NCBI RefSeq assembly: GCF_024494595.1
Contig: NZ_JANHDI010000017.1
Span: forward strand, 1 to 37,782
Length of the DNA: 37,782 bases
Origin: Halobellus rarus
GTDB lineage: Archaea > Halobacteriota > Halobacteria > Halobacteriales > Haloferacaceae
Direction: 5' to 3'
In this document: piece after piece, positions 30,643-37,782 of the stretch
Layout of the letters: each line of letters begins with the position of its first letter
Position numbering within the stretch: the first letter of the stretch is position 1
The notes under the pieces: generated by a model
Databases searched by the model: none
What the model saw: the letters and a program-made list of their open reading frames with translations, nothing else
What the model was told of the DNA's origin: nothing
Position numbers and translations under genes: made by a program

Positions 30643-32244
30643 ATGAAGGTCCTTATTACGGACCCGATCGACGACGCCGGCCTGGAACGCCTCCGAGAGG
30701 CGGGCCACGACGTCGAGACGGCTTACGACGTAGACGGTGAGGCGCTTCTGGAAGCAGTCGCGGACGCCAACGCGCTCGTCGTCCGGTCCGGAACCGAAGT
30801 GACCGCGGAGGTCTTCGAGGCCGCGCCGGATCTCGTCATCGTCGGTCGCGCCGGAATCGGCGTCGACAACATCGACATCGACGCCGCGACCGAACACGGC
30901 GTCATCGTCGCGAACGCGCCGGAGGGGAACGTTCGCGCCGCCGCCGAGCACACCGTCGCGATGTCGTTCGCCGCAGCGCGGTCGATTCCGCAGGCCCACG
31001 CCCGGTTGAAAACCGGCGAGTGGGCGAAAAGCGACTACCTCGGCACGGAACTCAACGGCAAGACGCTCGGCATCGTCGGCCTCGGCCGGGTCGGCCAGGA
31101 GGTCGCGAAGCGCCTCGACGGCCTCGGGATGGACCTCGTCGCCTACGACCCCTACATCAGCGAGGAGCGCGCCGACCGCCTCGGTGCCGAACTCGTCGAG
31201 TTCGAGACGTGTCTGGAGCGGGCGGACTTCCTCACGGTTCACACGCCGCTGACCCCGGAGACCGAGGGGATGATTTCGACTGGAGAGCTGGAACTGATGG
31301 GTGGCGGCTACCTCGTCAACTGCGCCCGCGGCGGCGTCGTCGACGAGGACGCCCTCGCCGCGGCGGTCGACGACGGAACGCTCGACGGCGCGGCGATCGA
31401 CGTCTTCGCCGAGGAGCCGGTCTCGCCGGACAGCCCGCTGCTCGACGTCGACGACATCATCGTCACCCCCCACCTGGGGGCGTCGACCGAGGCCGCCCAG
31501 GAGAACGTCGCGACGTCGATCGCCGATCAGATCGACGCGGCCTTCGCGGGCGAACCGGTGATGAACGCGCTGAACGCCCCGTCGGTCGACGAGAGCGTCT
31601 TCCCGCGCATCCGCCCGTACATCGGACTCGCCGAGACCGCCGGGAAGGTCGCCGCACAGCTGCTCGACGGCCGGATCTCATCGGTCGAAGTCGCCTACGA
31701 GGGCGACATCGCCGAGGAAGACATCGAACTCGTCACCGCGTCGGCGCTGAAGGGCGTCTTCGAACCGCTGGAGTGGCAGGTCAACGCCGTCAACGCGCCG
31801 CAGATTGCCGAAGAGCGCGGCATCGACGTGAAAGAGTCGAAGCGCCTGCAGTCTGAGGACTTCCAGAGCCTCGTGACCGTCACAGTCGGCAACGAGCAAG
31901 ATTCGCTCAGCGTCTGCGGAACCCTCTTCGCCGGCGACGACCCGCGGATCGTTCGCATCGACGGCTACCGCGTCGACGCCATCCCGCACGGCAAGATGCT
32001 CGTCGCGCGCAACGCCGACAAGCCGGGAGTCATCGGCTTCATCGGCTCGGTGCTCGGTGAGTATAACATCAACATCGCAGGGATGTTCAACGCCCGTCGC
32101 GACGAGGAGGGCGGCGAGGCGCTCACCGTCTACAACCTCGACGATCCCGTCCCCGCCGAGGTCGTCGAGACGCTCCTCGCCGACGACCGGATGATCGACG
32201 TGAAGTACCTCACGCTCAACGGCGCGGACGACGGCGAGGAGTAG
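30643..32244 (+). CDS. serA: D-3-phosphoglycerate dehydrogenase
   Basis: Oxidises 3-phosphoglycerate to 3-phosphohydroxypyruvate, the first step of serine synthesis. The 533-residue protein has the D-2-hydroxyacid dehydrogenase fold: NAD motif GLGRVG at 146-151, the catalytic Arg in NCARGGVVDE, and the His in TPHLGAST. An intervening allosteric-substrate-binding domain (about 320-440) and a C-terminal ACT domain (about 455-525, with ADKPGVIGFIGSVLGEYNIN) give the long type, where ACT domains often sense serine. The start follows the TATA box closely. It is divergent from serB. Confidence 0.97.
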   Translation: MKVLITDPIDDAGLERLREAGHDVETAYDVDGEALLEAVADANALVVRSGTEVTAEVFEAAPDLVIVGRAGIGVDNIDIDAATEHGVIVANAPEGNVRAAAEHTVAMSFAAARSIPQAHARLKTGEWAKSDYLGTELNGKTLGIVGLGRVGQEVAKRLDGLGMDLVAYDPYISEERADRLGAELVEFETCLERADFLTVHTPLTPETEGMISTGELELMGGGYLVNCARGGVVDEDALAAAVDDGTLDGAAIDVFAEEPVSPDSPLLDVDDIIVTPHLGASTEAAQENVATSIADQIDAAFAGEPVMNALNAPSVDESVFPRIRPYIGLAETAGKVAAQLLDGRISSVEVAYEGDIAEEDIELVTASALKGVFEPLEWQVNAVNAPQIAEERGIDVKESKRLQSEDFQSLVTVTVGNEQDSLSVCGTLFAGDDPRIVRIDGYRVDAIPHGKMLVARNADKPGVIGFIGSVLGEYNINIAGMFNARRDEEGGEALTVYNLDDPVPAEVVETLLADDRMIDVKYLTLNGADDGEE

Positions 32245-32346
32245 TTGATCGCGACGGACGACGACGGGAAGTAATCGATCCCGTTGCGGACGGCCAGTTT
32301 TCGAAGCGGCACGGGGGAGGAAATAGCGTGCCGGAGAGTCCAGCGA

Positions 32347-32820
32347 TCAGTCGAGAGTGACTCGGGAGACGAAGGCATCGAGGAGGCGGCCGGGACGCGT
32401 CTCCGCCCCCGAATCGTCCGTCTCCCGTTCTAACTCCCGGTTGGCTTCTCTGAGGCGGTTCTCGTAGTGGTCGAGAACGTACTGCCGCTCCCGTCCACGG
32501 CGTTCGAGTTGCCGTGCCAACTCCGAGTTTTCCCGTTCGAGGCGGCGGTTTTCGTCGCGTAACTGTTCGTTGTCACGCTGGAGTTCGACCACGAGGTCCA
32601 GAAGCGTGGAGGCGTCGAGCGGACCGTCGACGCCATCACGGGTCGCTTGTCGTTTCGCGACAGATCCCCTTTCGTTCCGATCGAGGGACTCGATCTCGAC
32701 GTGAGTGAATCCACACGGTCCGATACCAGCACGTCGTGTTCCGTGGTCGACCGCCGAGTTTTCGACGTCGGTGATCGATCCGTCGCTCCTCGTCGACGAA
32801 TCAGAGAACTCTGTGGACAT
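32347..32820 (-). CDS. coiled-coil protein of unknown function
   Basis: A 157-residue acidic protein. The N-terminal ~65 residues are disordered (Ser/Asp/Thr-rich). Residues 73-134 form a strong coiled coil with heptad-like leucines (LLDLVVELQRDNEQLRDENR and following). The short C-terminus, RLLDAFVSRVTLD, is amphipathic. No enzyme motif is visible; a scaffold or structural role is possible. The ATG at 32820 is chosen because a box TATTCTTA at about 32844-32851 on the minus strand gives a leaderless start. I do not recognise the family. Confidence 0.7.
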   Translation of the reverse strand: MSTEFSDSSTRSDGSITDVENSAVDHGTRRAGIGPCGFTHVEIESLDRNERGSVAKRQATRDGVDGPLDASTLLDLVVELQRDNEQLRDENRRLERENSELARQLERRGRERQYVLDHYENRLREANRELERETDDSGAETRPGRLLDAFVSRVTLD

Positions 32821-32843
32821 ATATGTGAATTGGAACCACACCA

Positions 32844-32851
32844 CTAAGAAT
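32844..32851 (-). promoter_or_regulatory. TATA box of the coiled-coil gene
   Basis: The minus strand reads TATTCTTA, 24-31 bp upstream of the ATG at 32820. Confidence 0.55.
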
Positions 32852-33187
32852 ACCCGTCAGACGGGGGACGAACGGACGTCAGTCAGGATGGTCAGTGCTC
32901 AATATCGATGAGTAGCGGGTTGGAATCTCTTCCGAACGCGAGCGCTCTCGCGGCGTTGTAACCGGATCGCGGGAGATATTCAGTGGTTATGTATGACATA
33001 CGAGTATTTTACTCGAATTATCCAAGGGGACGGACGTTTTGATGAAGCATATTCTTATTGAGAGCGGATTTGATCGGGAATATTCGGAGAGAGTATATTT
33101 TTGATTAGTCGTATTTCCAAGGGGACAGCGTATAACAATGCCCGAATGAGCCGATAGGGATTCTGTTGGGACAAGCCCGACATTGCT
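32852..33187. promoter_or_regulatory. A/T-rich divergent control region with direct repeats
   Basis: The region between the coiled-coil and ferritin-like genes is unusually A/T-rich from about 32980. It holds a direct repeat TCCAAGGGGAC at 33021-33031 and 33115-33125, a small hairpin CGAGT-ATTTT-ACTCG at 33001-33015, and TATA-like boxes near 33090-33100 (AGTATATTTTTG) and 33129-33135 (GTATAAC). The repeats look like operator sites for the ferritin-like gene. No gene is seen. Confidence 0.5.
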
Positions 33188-34171
33188 ATGACAGAGCCAA
33201 CAGAACCAGACACGCGCGCAGCGAAGATTGCAGCCTCGGTGAAAGAACAACTAGGTTCCGAAGAGCGTTCTCGACGGAGTTTCCTGGCCCGCTCCGCTAT
33301 CGCGGGTGGATCCTTGCTGGCGCTCGGCGGAGCGACAGGCTCCGTCCTCGGACAGGAGGACGGCGATTCCGACGACGGTCCGGAGGAAATGACGGCGTCC
33401 TTCGACGATGTTGAAGGGACGGACCTCGACGTTTTGAACTACGCATTGTCGCTGGAACACCTCGAGAACGCGTTCTATCGCGAAGGGCTCGAGATGTTCA
33501 GTGTGGAGGACTTCGTCGTGGCCGATTCTCTGGAGTCCTACGACGAAGAGCGCCGAATGGAGGTGTATGACCGGGTCGAAACGATCGCCGAACACGAATC
33601 AACCCACGTCGACGTGCTCACGCAGGCGATCGAACTGCTCGGTGGGACACCGGTCGAGGAAGACTCCTACAACTTCGGTGTCGAAACCGTCGGCGACTTC
33701 CTCGGGCTCGGGCAGGTCCTGGAAAACACCGGTGTCGCCGCCTACGCGGGCGCGGCCCCGTTCGTCGAGAGTCCGGACCTCCTGTCGGCGGCGCTCTCTA
33801 TCCACAGCGTCGAGGCCCGCCACGCCGCACTGTTGAACGAGGTGAACGGGGAGTCGCCGTTCCCGGACGCGTTCGATTCGGCACAATCACAACAGGAGGT
33901 GCTCGACGCCATCGAGGGGCTCATCGAATCCGATGACGGTGAGGACGGGGACGGCGGTGGTGACGGCGACGACGATGACGAAGGTGACGGTGACGACGAT
34001 GACGAAGGTGACGGCGACGACGATGACGACGAGCAACCGACGACACCGGGCAACGAGACGGCCACACCCGGCAACGAGACGGCTACTCCCGGCGACGAAA
34101 CGGCCACGCCCGGCAACGAGACGACTACTCCCGGCAACGAAACGGCCACGCCCGGCAACACGACAGAGTAG
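33188..34171 (+). CDS. Tat-exported ferritin-like protein with sequon-rich tail
   Basis: A 327-residue protein. The N-terminus has a twin-arginine signal, RRSFL at 29-33, followed by a hydrophobic stretch (AIAGGSLLALGG), so it is probably exported. The middle (about 70-235) is a ferritin-like four-helix domain of the PF13668 type, with Glu/His pairs in SLEHLENAFYREGLE, EHESTHVDVL and SVEARHAALL; these could bind metal. An acidic Asp/Gly linker follows (about 250-285). The tail is six TPGNETA-like heptads with five N-x-T glycosylation sequons. The function is unknown: perhaps surface metal binding or stress protection. Confidence 0.88.
   Translation: MTEPTEPDTRAAKIAASVKEQLGSEERSRRSFLARSAIAGGSLLALGGATGSVLGQEDGDSDDGPEEMTASFDDVEGTDLDVLNYALSLEHLENAFYREGLEMFSVEDFVVADSLESYDEERRMEVYDRVETIAEHESTHVDVLTQAIELLGGTPVEEDSYNFGVETVGDFLGLGQVLENTGVAAYAGAAPFVESPDLLSAALSIHSVEARHAALLNEVNGESPFPDAFDSAQSQQEVLDAIEGLIESDDGEDGDGGGDGDDDDEGDGDDDDEGDGDDDDDEQPTTPGNETATPGNETATPGDETATPGNETTTPGNETATPGNTTE
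34043..34168 (+). repeat. 21-bp tandem repeat encoding TPGNETA heptads
   Basis: Six units of 21 bp, reading about ACACCGGGCAACGAGACGGC, encode TPGNETA-type heptads at residues 286-327. The third carries Asp instead of Asn and the last reads TPGNTTE. The number could vary between strains by slippage. Confidence 0.9.
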
Positions 34172-34230
34172 TCGGCCTGCGGTAAGCACGGGAGTCGGCG
34201 GACACGAGTTCCTATGCCGGTTCGCGTGAG

Positions 34231-35496
34231 CTAATTCGCGCCGATGTGATCGAGGATCGCCTGCAAGTCGTTCGGGACGGGTTCGGGCTTTCCGCCCGCC
34301 TCGAACGCGGCATCGGGGTCCTTCAACAGGTGCCCGGTCGTGAGGCAGACGACGTCCTCGTCGGCGTCGACCACGCCGCGGTCGCGGAGTTTCTTGAGTC
34401 CGGCGACCGAGGCGGCCGAGGCGGGTTCGACGCCGATACCCTCGTGAGCCAGATCGCGCTGAGCCTCGGTGATCGCCTCGTCTGAGACGGCGACCGCGGT
34501 GCCGCCGGTCTCGCGGATCCCCGGAAGCGCCTTCGGCGCGTTGACCGGGTTGCCGATGCGGATCGCCGTCGCGCGCGTCTCGACCTCCTCCCAGCGTTGG
34601 GTGTCCGCCCAGCCGTTCTCGATGGCTTCGACCATCGGCGCGGCCCCCTCGGCCTGGACACCGGTGAGTTTCGGCACCTCCGAGGGGTCGAGCGCTCCCG
34701 ACTGGACCAGTTCGCGGAACGCCTTGTACAGCGCAGAAGTGTTGCCCGCGTTGCCGACGGGCAGCACGATGCGGTCCGGGAACCGACCGTAGTCGTCGCG
34801 GAACTCCTCCAGTATTTCGAGACCGATCGTCTTCTGTCCCTCCAGACGGAAGGGGTTCAGCGAGTTGAGCAGGTACACTTCGCCGCGGGCGGCGAGTTCC
34901 TGGACGATGTCGAGACAGGCGTCGAAGTTGCCGTCGACTTCGAGGATGCGCGCGCCGTGGAGCGCGGCCTGGGCGATCTTGCCGGCCGCGACTTTACCGG
35001 AGGGAAGGAGAACGAGCGTCTCCATCCCGCCGCGAGCGCCGTAGGCGGCGAGGGCCGCAGAAGTGTTTCCGGTCGACGCGCAGGCCAGACGGTCGACGCC
35101 GAGTTCCTTCGCGACGCGGACGCCGACGGTCATTCCGCGGTCCTTGAACGATCCGGTGGGGTTCATCCCCTCGTGTTTGATCCGGAGCGTCTCGACGCCG
35201 ACGTCCTCGCGGAGCCGCGGGGCCTCGTGCAGCGGCGTGTCGCCCTCGGGGAGCGTGACGCCCTCCTCGAACGGAAGCGCGGCCCGGTAGCGCCAGACCC
35301 CGCGGCCCTGGCCCTGAAAGTCTTCGAACGTCGGCGGCTCCGCGTAGCGCACTTCGAGCAGGTTTCCGTCCTCGCCGGTGTATCGGATCTCGTCGAACGG
35401 GGCGTACGTTTCGCCCGTCTCGATGTCCGCGAGCCAGACGCCGTCGTCGGCGACGTCGGGAGCGTCCGGCGCGGGAGCGGTGAGTTCGAGGCTCAT
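34231..35496 (-). CDS. thrC: threonine synthase
   Basis: Converts O-phosphohomoserine to threonine. The 421-residue PLP enzyme has the cofactor lysine in NPTGSFKDRG (Lys118), the STGNTSAALAAYGAR phosphate-binding region, the GNAGNTSALYKAF loop, and a C-terminus with EPASAASVAGLKKL and TTGHLLKDPDA. The N-terminus carries an unusual extra ~75 residues (WLADIETGETYAPFDEIRY), common in the archaeal form. It is transcribed alone, converging on the ferritin-like gene with 60 bp between stops. Confidence 0.96.
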   Translation of the reverse strand: MSLELTAPAPDAPDVADDGVWLADIETGETYAPFDEIRYTGEDGNLLEVRYAEPPTFEDFQGQGRGVWRYRAALPFEEGVTLPEGDTPLHEAPRLREDVGVETLRIKHEGMNPTGSFKDRGMTVGVRVAKELGVDRLACASTGNTSAALAAYGARGGMETLVLLPSGKVAAGKIAQAALHGARILEVDGNFDACLDIVQELAARGEVYLLNSLNPFRLEGQKTIGLEILEEFRDDYGRFPDRIVLPVGNAGNTSALYKAFRELVQSGALDPSEVPKLTGVQAEGAAPMVEAIENGWADTQRWEEVETRATAIRIGNPVNAPKALPGIRETGGTAVAVSDEAITEAQRDLAHEGIGVEPASAASVAGLKKLRDRGVVDADEDVVCLTTGHLLKDPDAAFEAGGKPEPVPNDLQAILDHIGAN

Positions 35497-35632
35497 TGTC
35501 GAATCCCTCGCGTTCGGGCGTGAAAAGGTGGGCGGTTCGCGAGTCAGTGACCCACGGTTTCAGTCGCGTGCGTCTGCCGCCATCCGTGTCGTGTGAACGA
35601 TACCGGGGAGGAGACGCCGTTAGCGGGGACCG

Positions 35633-36010
35633 TCAGTCCTCTTCAGCGCCGTACTCGTCGATGCTCCGGTGGACGCGCTCGACCCACTGCTCGAGCGCGT
35701 CGTGGAGCATCTCTTTCGCCTCCGGAAGCTCCGTTCCGGTGTACTGATAGATGTAGCCCCCGGAGTCGAGCAGCCGTCGCTCGCGCTCGGCGAGCCCCTT
35801 CTCCATCAACGTCGTCAGCGAGCGATTGACGTTGCTCCGGTCCCGATCGAGGATGTCCGCGAGTTCGGCGACCGTGCTCCCCGGATTGTCGAGAAGCGTG
35901 AGATACGTCCGGCTCTCGTGGCGCTGGATCCCGAACACGCAGGCGAGGACCTGCTGGAAGCCCGGGTCTTCGGTCTCCAGAAGGTCGCTCATCTCTGGCA
36001 CGTCGCTCAT
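35633..36010 (-). CDS. TrmB/MarR-like winged-helix regulator
   Basis: A 125-residue DNA-binding protein. The winged helix spans about 25-100: FGIQRHESRTYLTLLDNPGS, then TVAELADILDRDRSNVNRSL as the recognition helix region, then a wing (LLDSGGYIYQYTG). A C-terminal helix (EMLHDALEQWVERVHRSIDE) likely dimerises. The pattern is the common haloarchaeal predicted-regulator type. The ATG at 36010 is preferred; a second ATG six codons later (35992) is possible. The long upstream frame is basic and spurious. The target is unknown. Confidence 0.85.
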   Translation of the reverse strand: MSDVPEMSDLLETEDPGFQQVLACVFGIQRHESRTYLTLLDNPGSTVAELADILDRDRSNVNRSLTTLMEKGLAERERRLLDSGGYIYQYTGTELPEAKEMLHDALEQWVERVHRSIDEYGAEED

Positions 36011-36309
36011 ACCATCTCCTTCACCGCCGCCGCGACTAAAGTCCCGCGTCGCCGGCAGTTCCCGGAAGTCGACGCCGGTACCACAGTTCCGGGAGTCGAC
36101 GCGGAGACCGAAAGAGCGGTCACGACGAGACAACCGAGAGACCGGATCGCTTGAGATCCGGATGGTTCCGAGCGAGAATACGTGAGCAGGCCGTGTGGCG
36201 AGACGCGGGGACGGAGCCACGTCGCCAGCGACAGCGGTTCGTCGCTTTCGGCCGCCCCTCTAAGAGTGTACTGAAAAGTAATTACTACACCGGCACGTAA
36301 GCGGCGACA

Positions 36310-37329
36310 ATGGGTGATTCCGGATCTCCGAGCGATCGAATTTCACCGCCCGAGGGGGGCTATCAGGCCCTCGTCGACAACTTTCCGAACGGGGTGTTGG
36401 TGCTCGTCGATTCGGGTCTTCGATATCGGATCGTCGGCCCGGATATACTACCGTTTTCGGGTCGTGAGACCACCGAAATGGTCGGGAAAGACGTGTTCGA
36501 GTTGTTTCCGGAATCCACGGCGAGCCGCCTCGCATCCGCGCTGGAGGCGACGCTCGACGGGACGGCGCAATCGTTCGACGTCGAGTTCGAGGCGAAAGTC
36601 CACCACATCGAAACCGAACCGGTGCGCATCGACGGCGACCCCTACAGCGTGCTCGTCACGCAGGACGTCACCGAGGCGCGGGAGACGGCGAATACGCTGG
36701 CAGAGCAGAACGAGCGACTCGATCAGTTCGCCAGTATGATCTCTCACGACCTCCGCGGCCCGCTGAACGTGGCCGAGGGTCGGCTGGCGCTCTTTCGCGA
36801 GACGGACGATCCGGAACACCTCGCTGCGGTCGAGGACGCCCTCGAACGAATCGACGAACTGACCGCGGATCTCACGGAGCTCGCTCGGAGCAGTGGCAGC
36901 GACGAGGAGTACGAACGCGTCTCGCTCGACACGGTCGCGCGTTCCGCCTGGGAGATGATCGACACGCTGGAGGCGACGCTCGTGACCGAGGGGTGCTCGG
37001 TCGTCGGCGGCGAGAGCCAGTTGCAGGCGCTCTTCGAGAACCTGTTTCGGAACGCCGTCGGCCACGGCGGGTCGGACGTCACGGTCCGAGTCGGCCCCCT
37101 CGAGAGCGGTTTCTACGTTGAGGACACCGGAGTCGGGATTCCACCGGAGAGGCGAGACGAGGTGTTCGAACACGGATTCACGACGGGATACAGCGGAACC
37201 GGTACCGGACTCACGATCGTCCGGCGAATCGCCGCCTCCCACGGGTTCGACGTCACCTTGGGCGAGAGCGCGGAAGGCGGTGCCCGCTTCGAGTTCCGCG
37301 CTTCGGAGGAATCGTTAGACGGCGAGTGA
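36310..37329 (+). CDS. PAS domain sensor histidine kinase
   Basis: A 339-residue kinase without membrane segments, so probably cytosolic. A PAS domain covers about 15-125 (FPNGVLVLVDSGLRYRIVGP, MVGKDVFELFP). The HisKA helix carries the phosphoacceptor His146 in ISHDLRGPLN. The ATPase has the N box ENLFRNAVGHGG (Asn244, Asn248), G1 EDTGVGIP (about 271-278) and G2 GTGTGLTIVRR (about 296-306). All catalytic boxes are present. No response regulator is adjacent, so it is an orphan kinase. The ATG at 36310 follows an A/T-rich box AAAAGTAATTAC at about 36274-36285. Confidence 0.93.
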   Translation: MGDSGSPSDRISPPEGGYQALVDNFPNGVLVLVDSGLRYRIVGPDILPFSGRETTEMVGKDVFELFPESTASRLASALEATLDGTAQSFDVEFEAKVHHIETEPVRIDGDPYSVLVTQDVTEARETANTLAEQNERLDQFASMISHDLRGPLNVAEGRLALFRETDDPEHLAAVEDALERIDELTADLTELARSSGSDEEYERVSLDTVARSAWEMIDTLEATLVTEGCSVVGGESQLQALFENLFRNAVGHGGSDVTVRVGPLESGFYVEDTGVGIPPERRDEVFEHGFTTGYSGTGTGLTIVRRIAASHGFDVTLGESAEGGARFEFRASEESLDGE

Positions 37330-37396
37330 GTAGCGAGAGTGTCTGTCTGTCTCAGATCGCGACTGATCGTCTACCCCCCATCTGGTCGGAGCCCGC

Positions 37397-37636
37397 TCAC
37401 TCGACGCGGCCGTATCCCATCTTCTCGATGCAGGTGAGCATCCCCTCCTCGTCCTCGTGTTTGTGTAACGTGGTCGGCGTGTCGCAGTAGTACGTGTCAC
37501 CGTCGTGGCGGAGAGAGAGCTGGTGCGTCCCGCCGAGCAGTTCCGCCTCGACGACGACGCGGCGGCCGTCACGGAGCGCGTCGAGAATCTCTTCGCCTGT
37601 CAACTCGCCGGATTCGACGCGGAGCGGTTCGGGCAT
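37397..37636 (-). CDS. small conserved-looking haloarchaeal protein
   Basis: A 79-residue acidic protein (MPEPLRVESGELTGEEILDA, then RRVVVEAELLGGTHQLSLRH, YYCDTPTTLHKHEDEEGML and CIEKMGYGRVE). The compact, ordered strand-rich sequence and acidic composition look like a real gene. Cys and His residues (YYCDT, HKHED, LTCIEK) could bind a metal, but no known motif fits. A box CATATTCTC lies about 22-30 bp upstream of the ATG, consistent with leaderless expression. The family and function are not recognised. Confidence 0.75.
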   Translation of the reverse strand: MPEPLRVESGELTGEEILDALRDGRRVVVEAELLGGTHQLSLRHDGDTYYCDTPTTLHKHEDEEGMLTCIEKMGYGRVE

Positions 37637-37657
37637 ACCCTAGTATTCGGGGCCGAG

Positions 37658-37668
37658 AATATGATTGT
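37658..37668 (-). promoter_or_regulatory. TATA-like box of the 79-aa gene
   Basis: The minus strand reads ATCATATTCTC, predicting a start next to the ATG at 37636. Confidence 0.5.
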
Positions 37669-37688
37669 TGTCCGTTGAGTCGGTCATT

Positions 37689-37700
37689 CAGAACGTTCTG
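37689..37700. promoter_or_regulatory. 12-bp palindrome next to the 23-bp repeats
   Basis: CAGAACGTTCTG is a perfect inverted repeat immediately before the 23-bp tandem array, which itself carries AGAAC half sites. It could be a dimeric protein-binding site. Confidence 0.5.
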
Positions 37701-37701
37701 C

Positions 37702-37782
37702 GGGGTCACAAGAACGGGACTTTCGAGGTCACGAGAACGGGACTTTCGAGGTCACGAGAACGGGACTTTCGAGGTCACGAGA
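37702..37782. repeat. 23-bp tandem repeat running off the window
   Basis: The unit GGGACTTTCGAGGTCACGAG plus AAC recurs with an exact 23-bp period (unit starts at 37716, 37739 and 37762), preceded by a diverged partial copy from 37702 (GGGGTCACAAGAAC). There are no spacers, so it is a direct tandem array. It continues past the right edge, so its size is unknown. Confidence 0.92.

Noticed and set aside
37702-37782. Possible CRISPR array at the right edge
   Set aside because: The 23-bp units abut with no unique spacers, so this is a plain tandem repeat.

Overview
This window is chromosomal DNA of a halophilic archaeon (class Halobacteria). Four things show it: a 16S rRNA 5' end beginning with the archaeal ATTCCGGTTGATCC signature, very high GC with G/C-ending codons, strongly acidic proteins, and haloarchaeal families such as MC1, amphi-Trp and HTH_10. 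Many start codons lie about 25-28 nt downstream of an A/T-rich TATA-like box, as expected for leaderless archaeal transcripts. The order Haloferacales is plausible but cannot be fixed from this window.

Layout. (1) 1-1300: the first ~264 nt of a 16S rRNA gene on the minus strand, its hairpin-rich leader and at least three promoter-like boxes. (2) 1303-3356: an MC1 chromosomal protein, a small AbrB-like protein and dihydroorotate dehydrogenase (pyrD). (3) 3399-13915, mostly minus strand: a translation block with valS, pheS-pheT (1-nt overlap), an amphi-Trp protein, endA-trpS (ATGA overlap), and a protein joining a NucS-like N-terminal domain to three topoisomerase-type C4 zinc fingers. (4) 13991-17743: a HAD phosphatase converging on a Ski2/Brr2-like helicase, with a 45-bp tandem repeat array between their 3' ends, then a 2Fe-2S ferredoxin. 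(5) 17744-18308: about 565 bp without a recognised protein, holding a TATA box followed by strong hairpins, a candidate non-coding RNA. (6) 18309-22964: lipA, two regulators, a decayed amidohydrolase remnant, an MscS channel and a half-size EamA transporter. (7) 23023-29721: an HNH endonuclease, cytosine permease (codB), a TrkA/RCK potassium channel, cytosine deaminase (codA) and a DNA cytosine-5 methyltransferase. (8) 29769-32244: serB and serA, divergent. (9) 32347-37782: a coiled-coil protein, an exported ferritin-like glycoprotein candidate, thrC, an HTH regulator, a PAS histidine kinase, a small conserved-looking protein, and a 23-bp tandem repeat running off the window end.

How the genes work together. 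The window is mainly housekeeping: tRNA charging and splicing, pyrimidine, serine and threonine synthesis, lipoate. The most accessory-looking part is 23.0-29.7 kb. There an HNH nuclease and a C5-cytosine methyltransferase could be the two halves of a restriction-modification system, separated by cytosine uptake and deamination genes and a K+ channel. CodA matches what I recall of E. coli CodA in length, metal-ligand numbering and C-terminal DYKR, which suggests a bacterial origin. No CRISPR array, insertion sequence or tRNA gene was seen.
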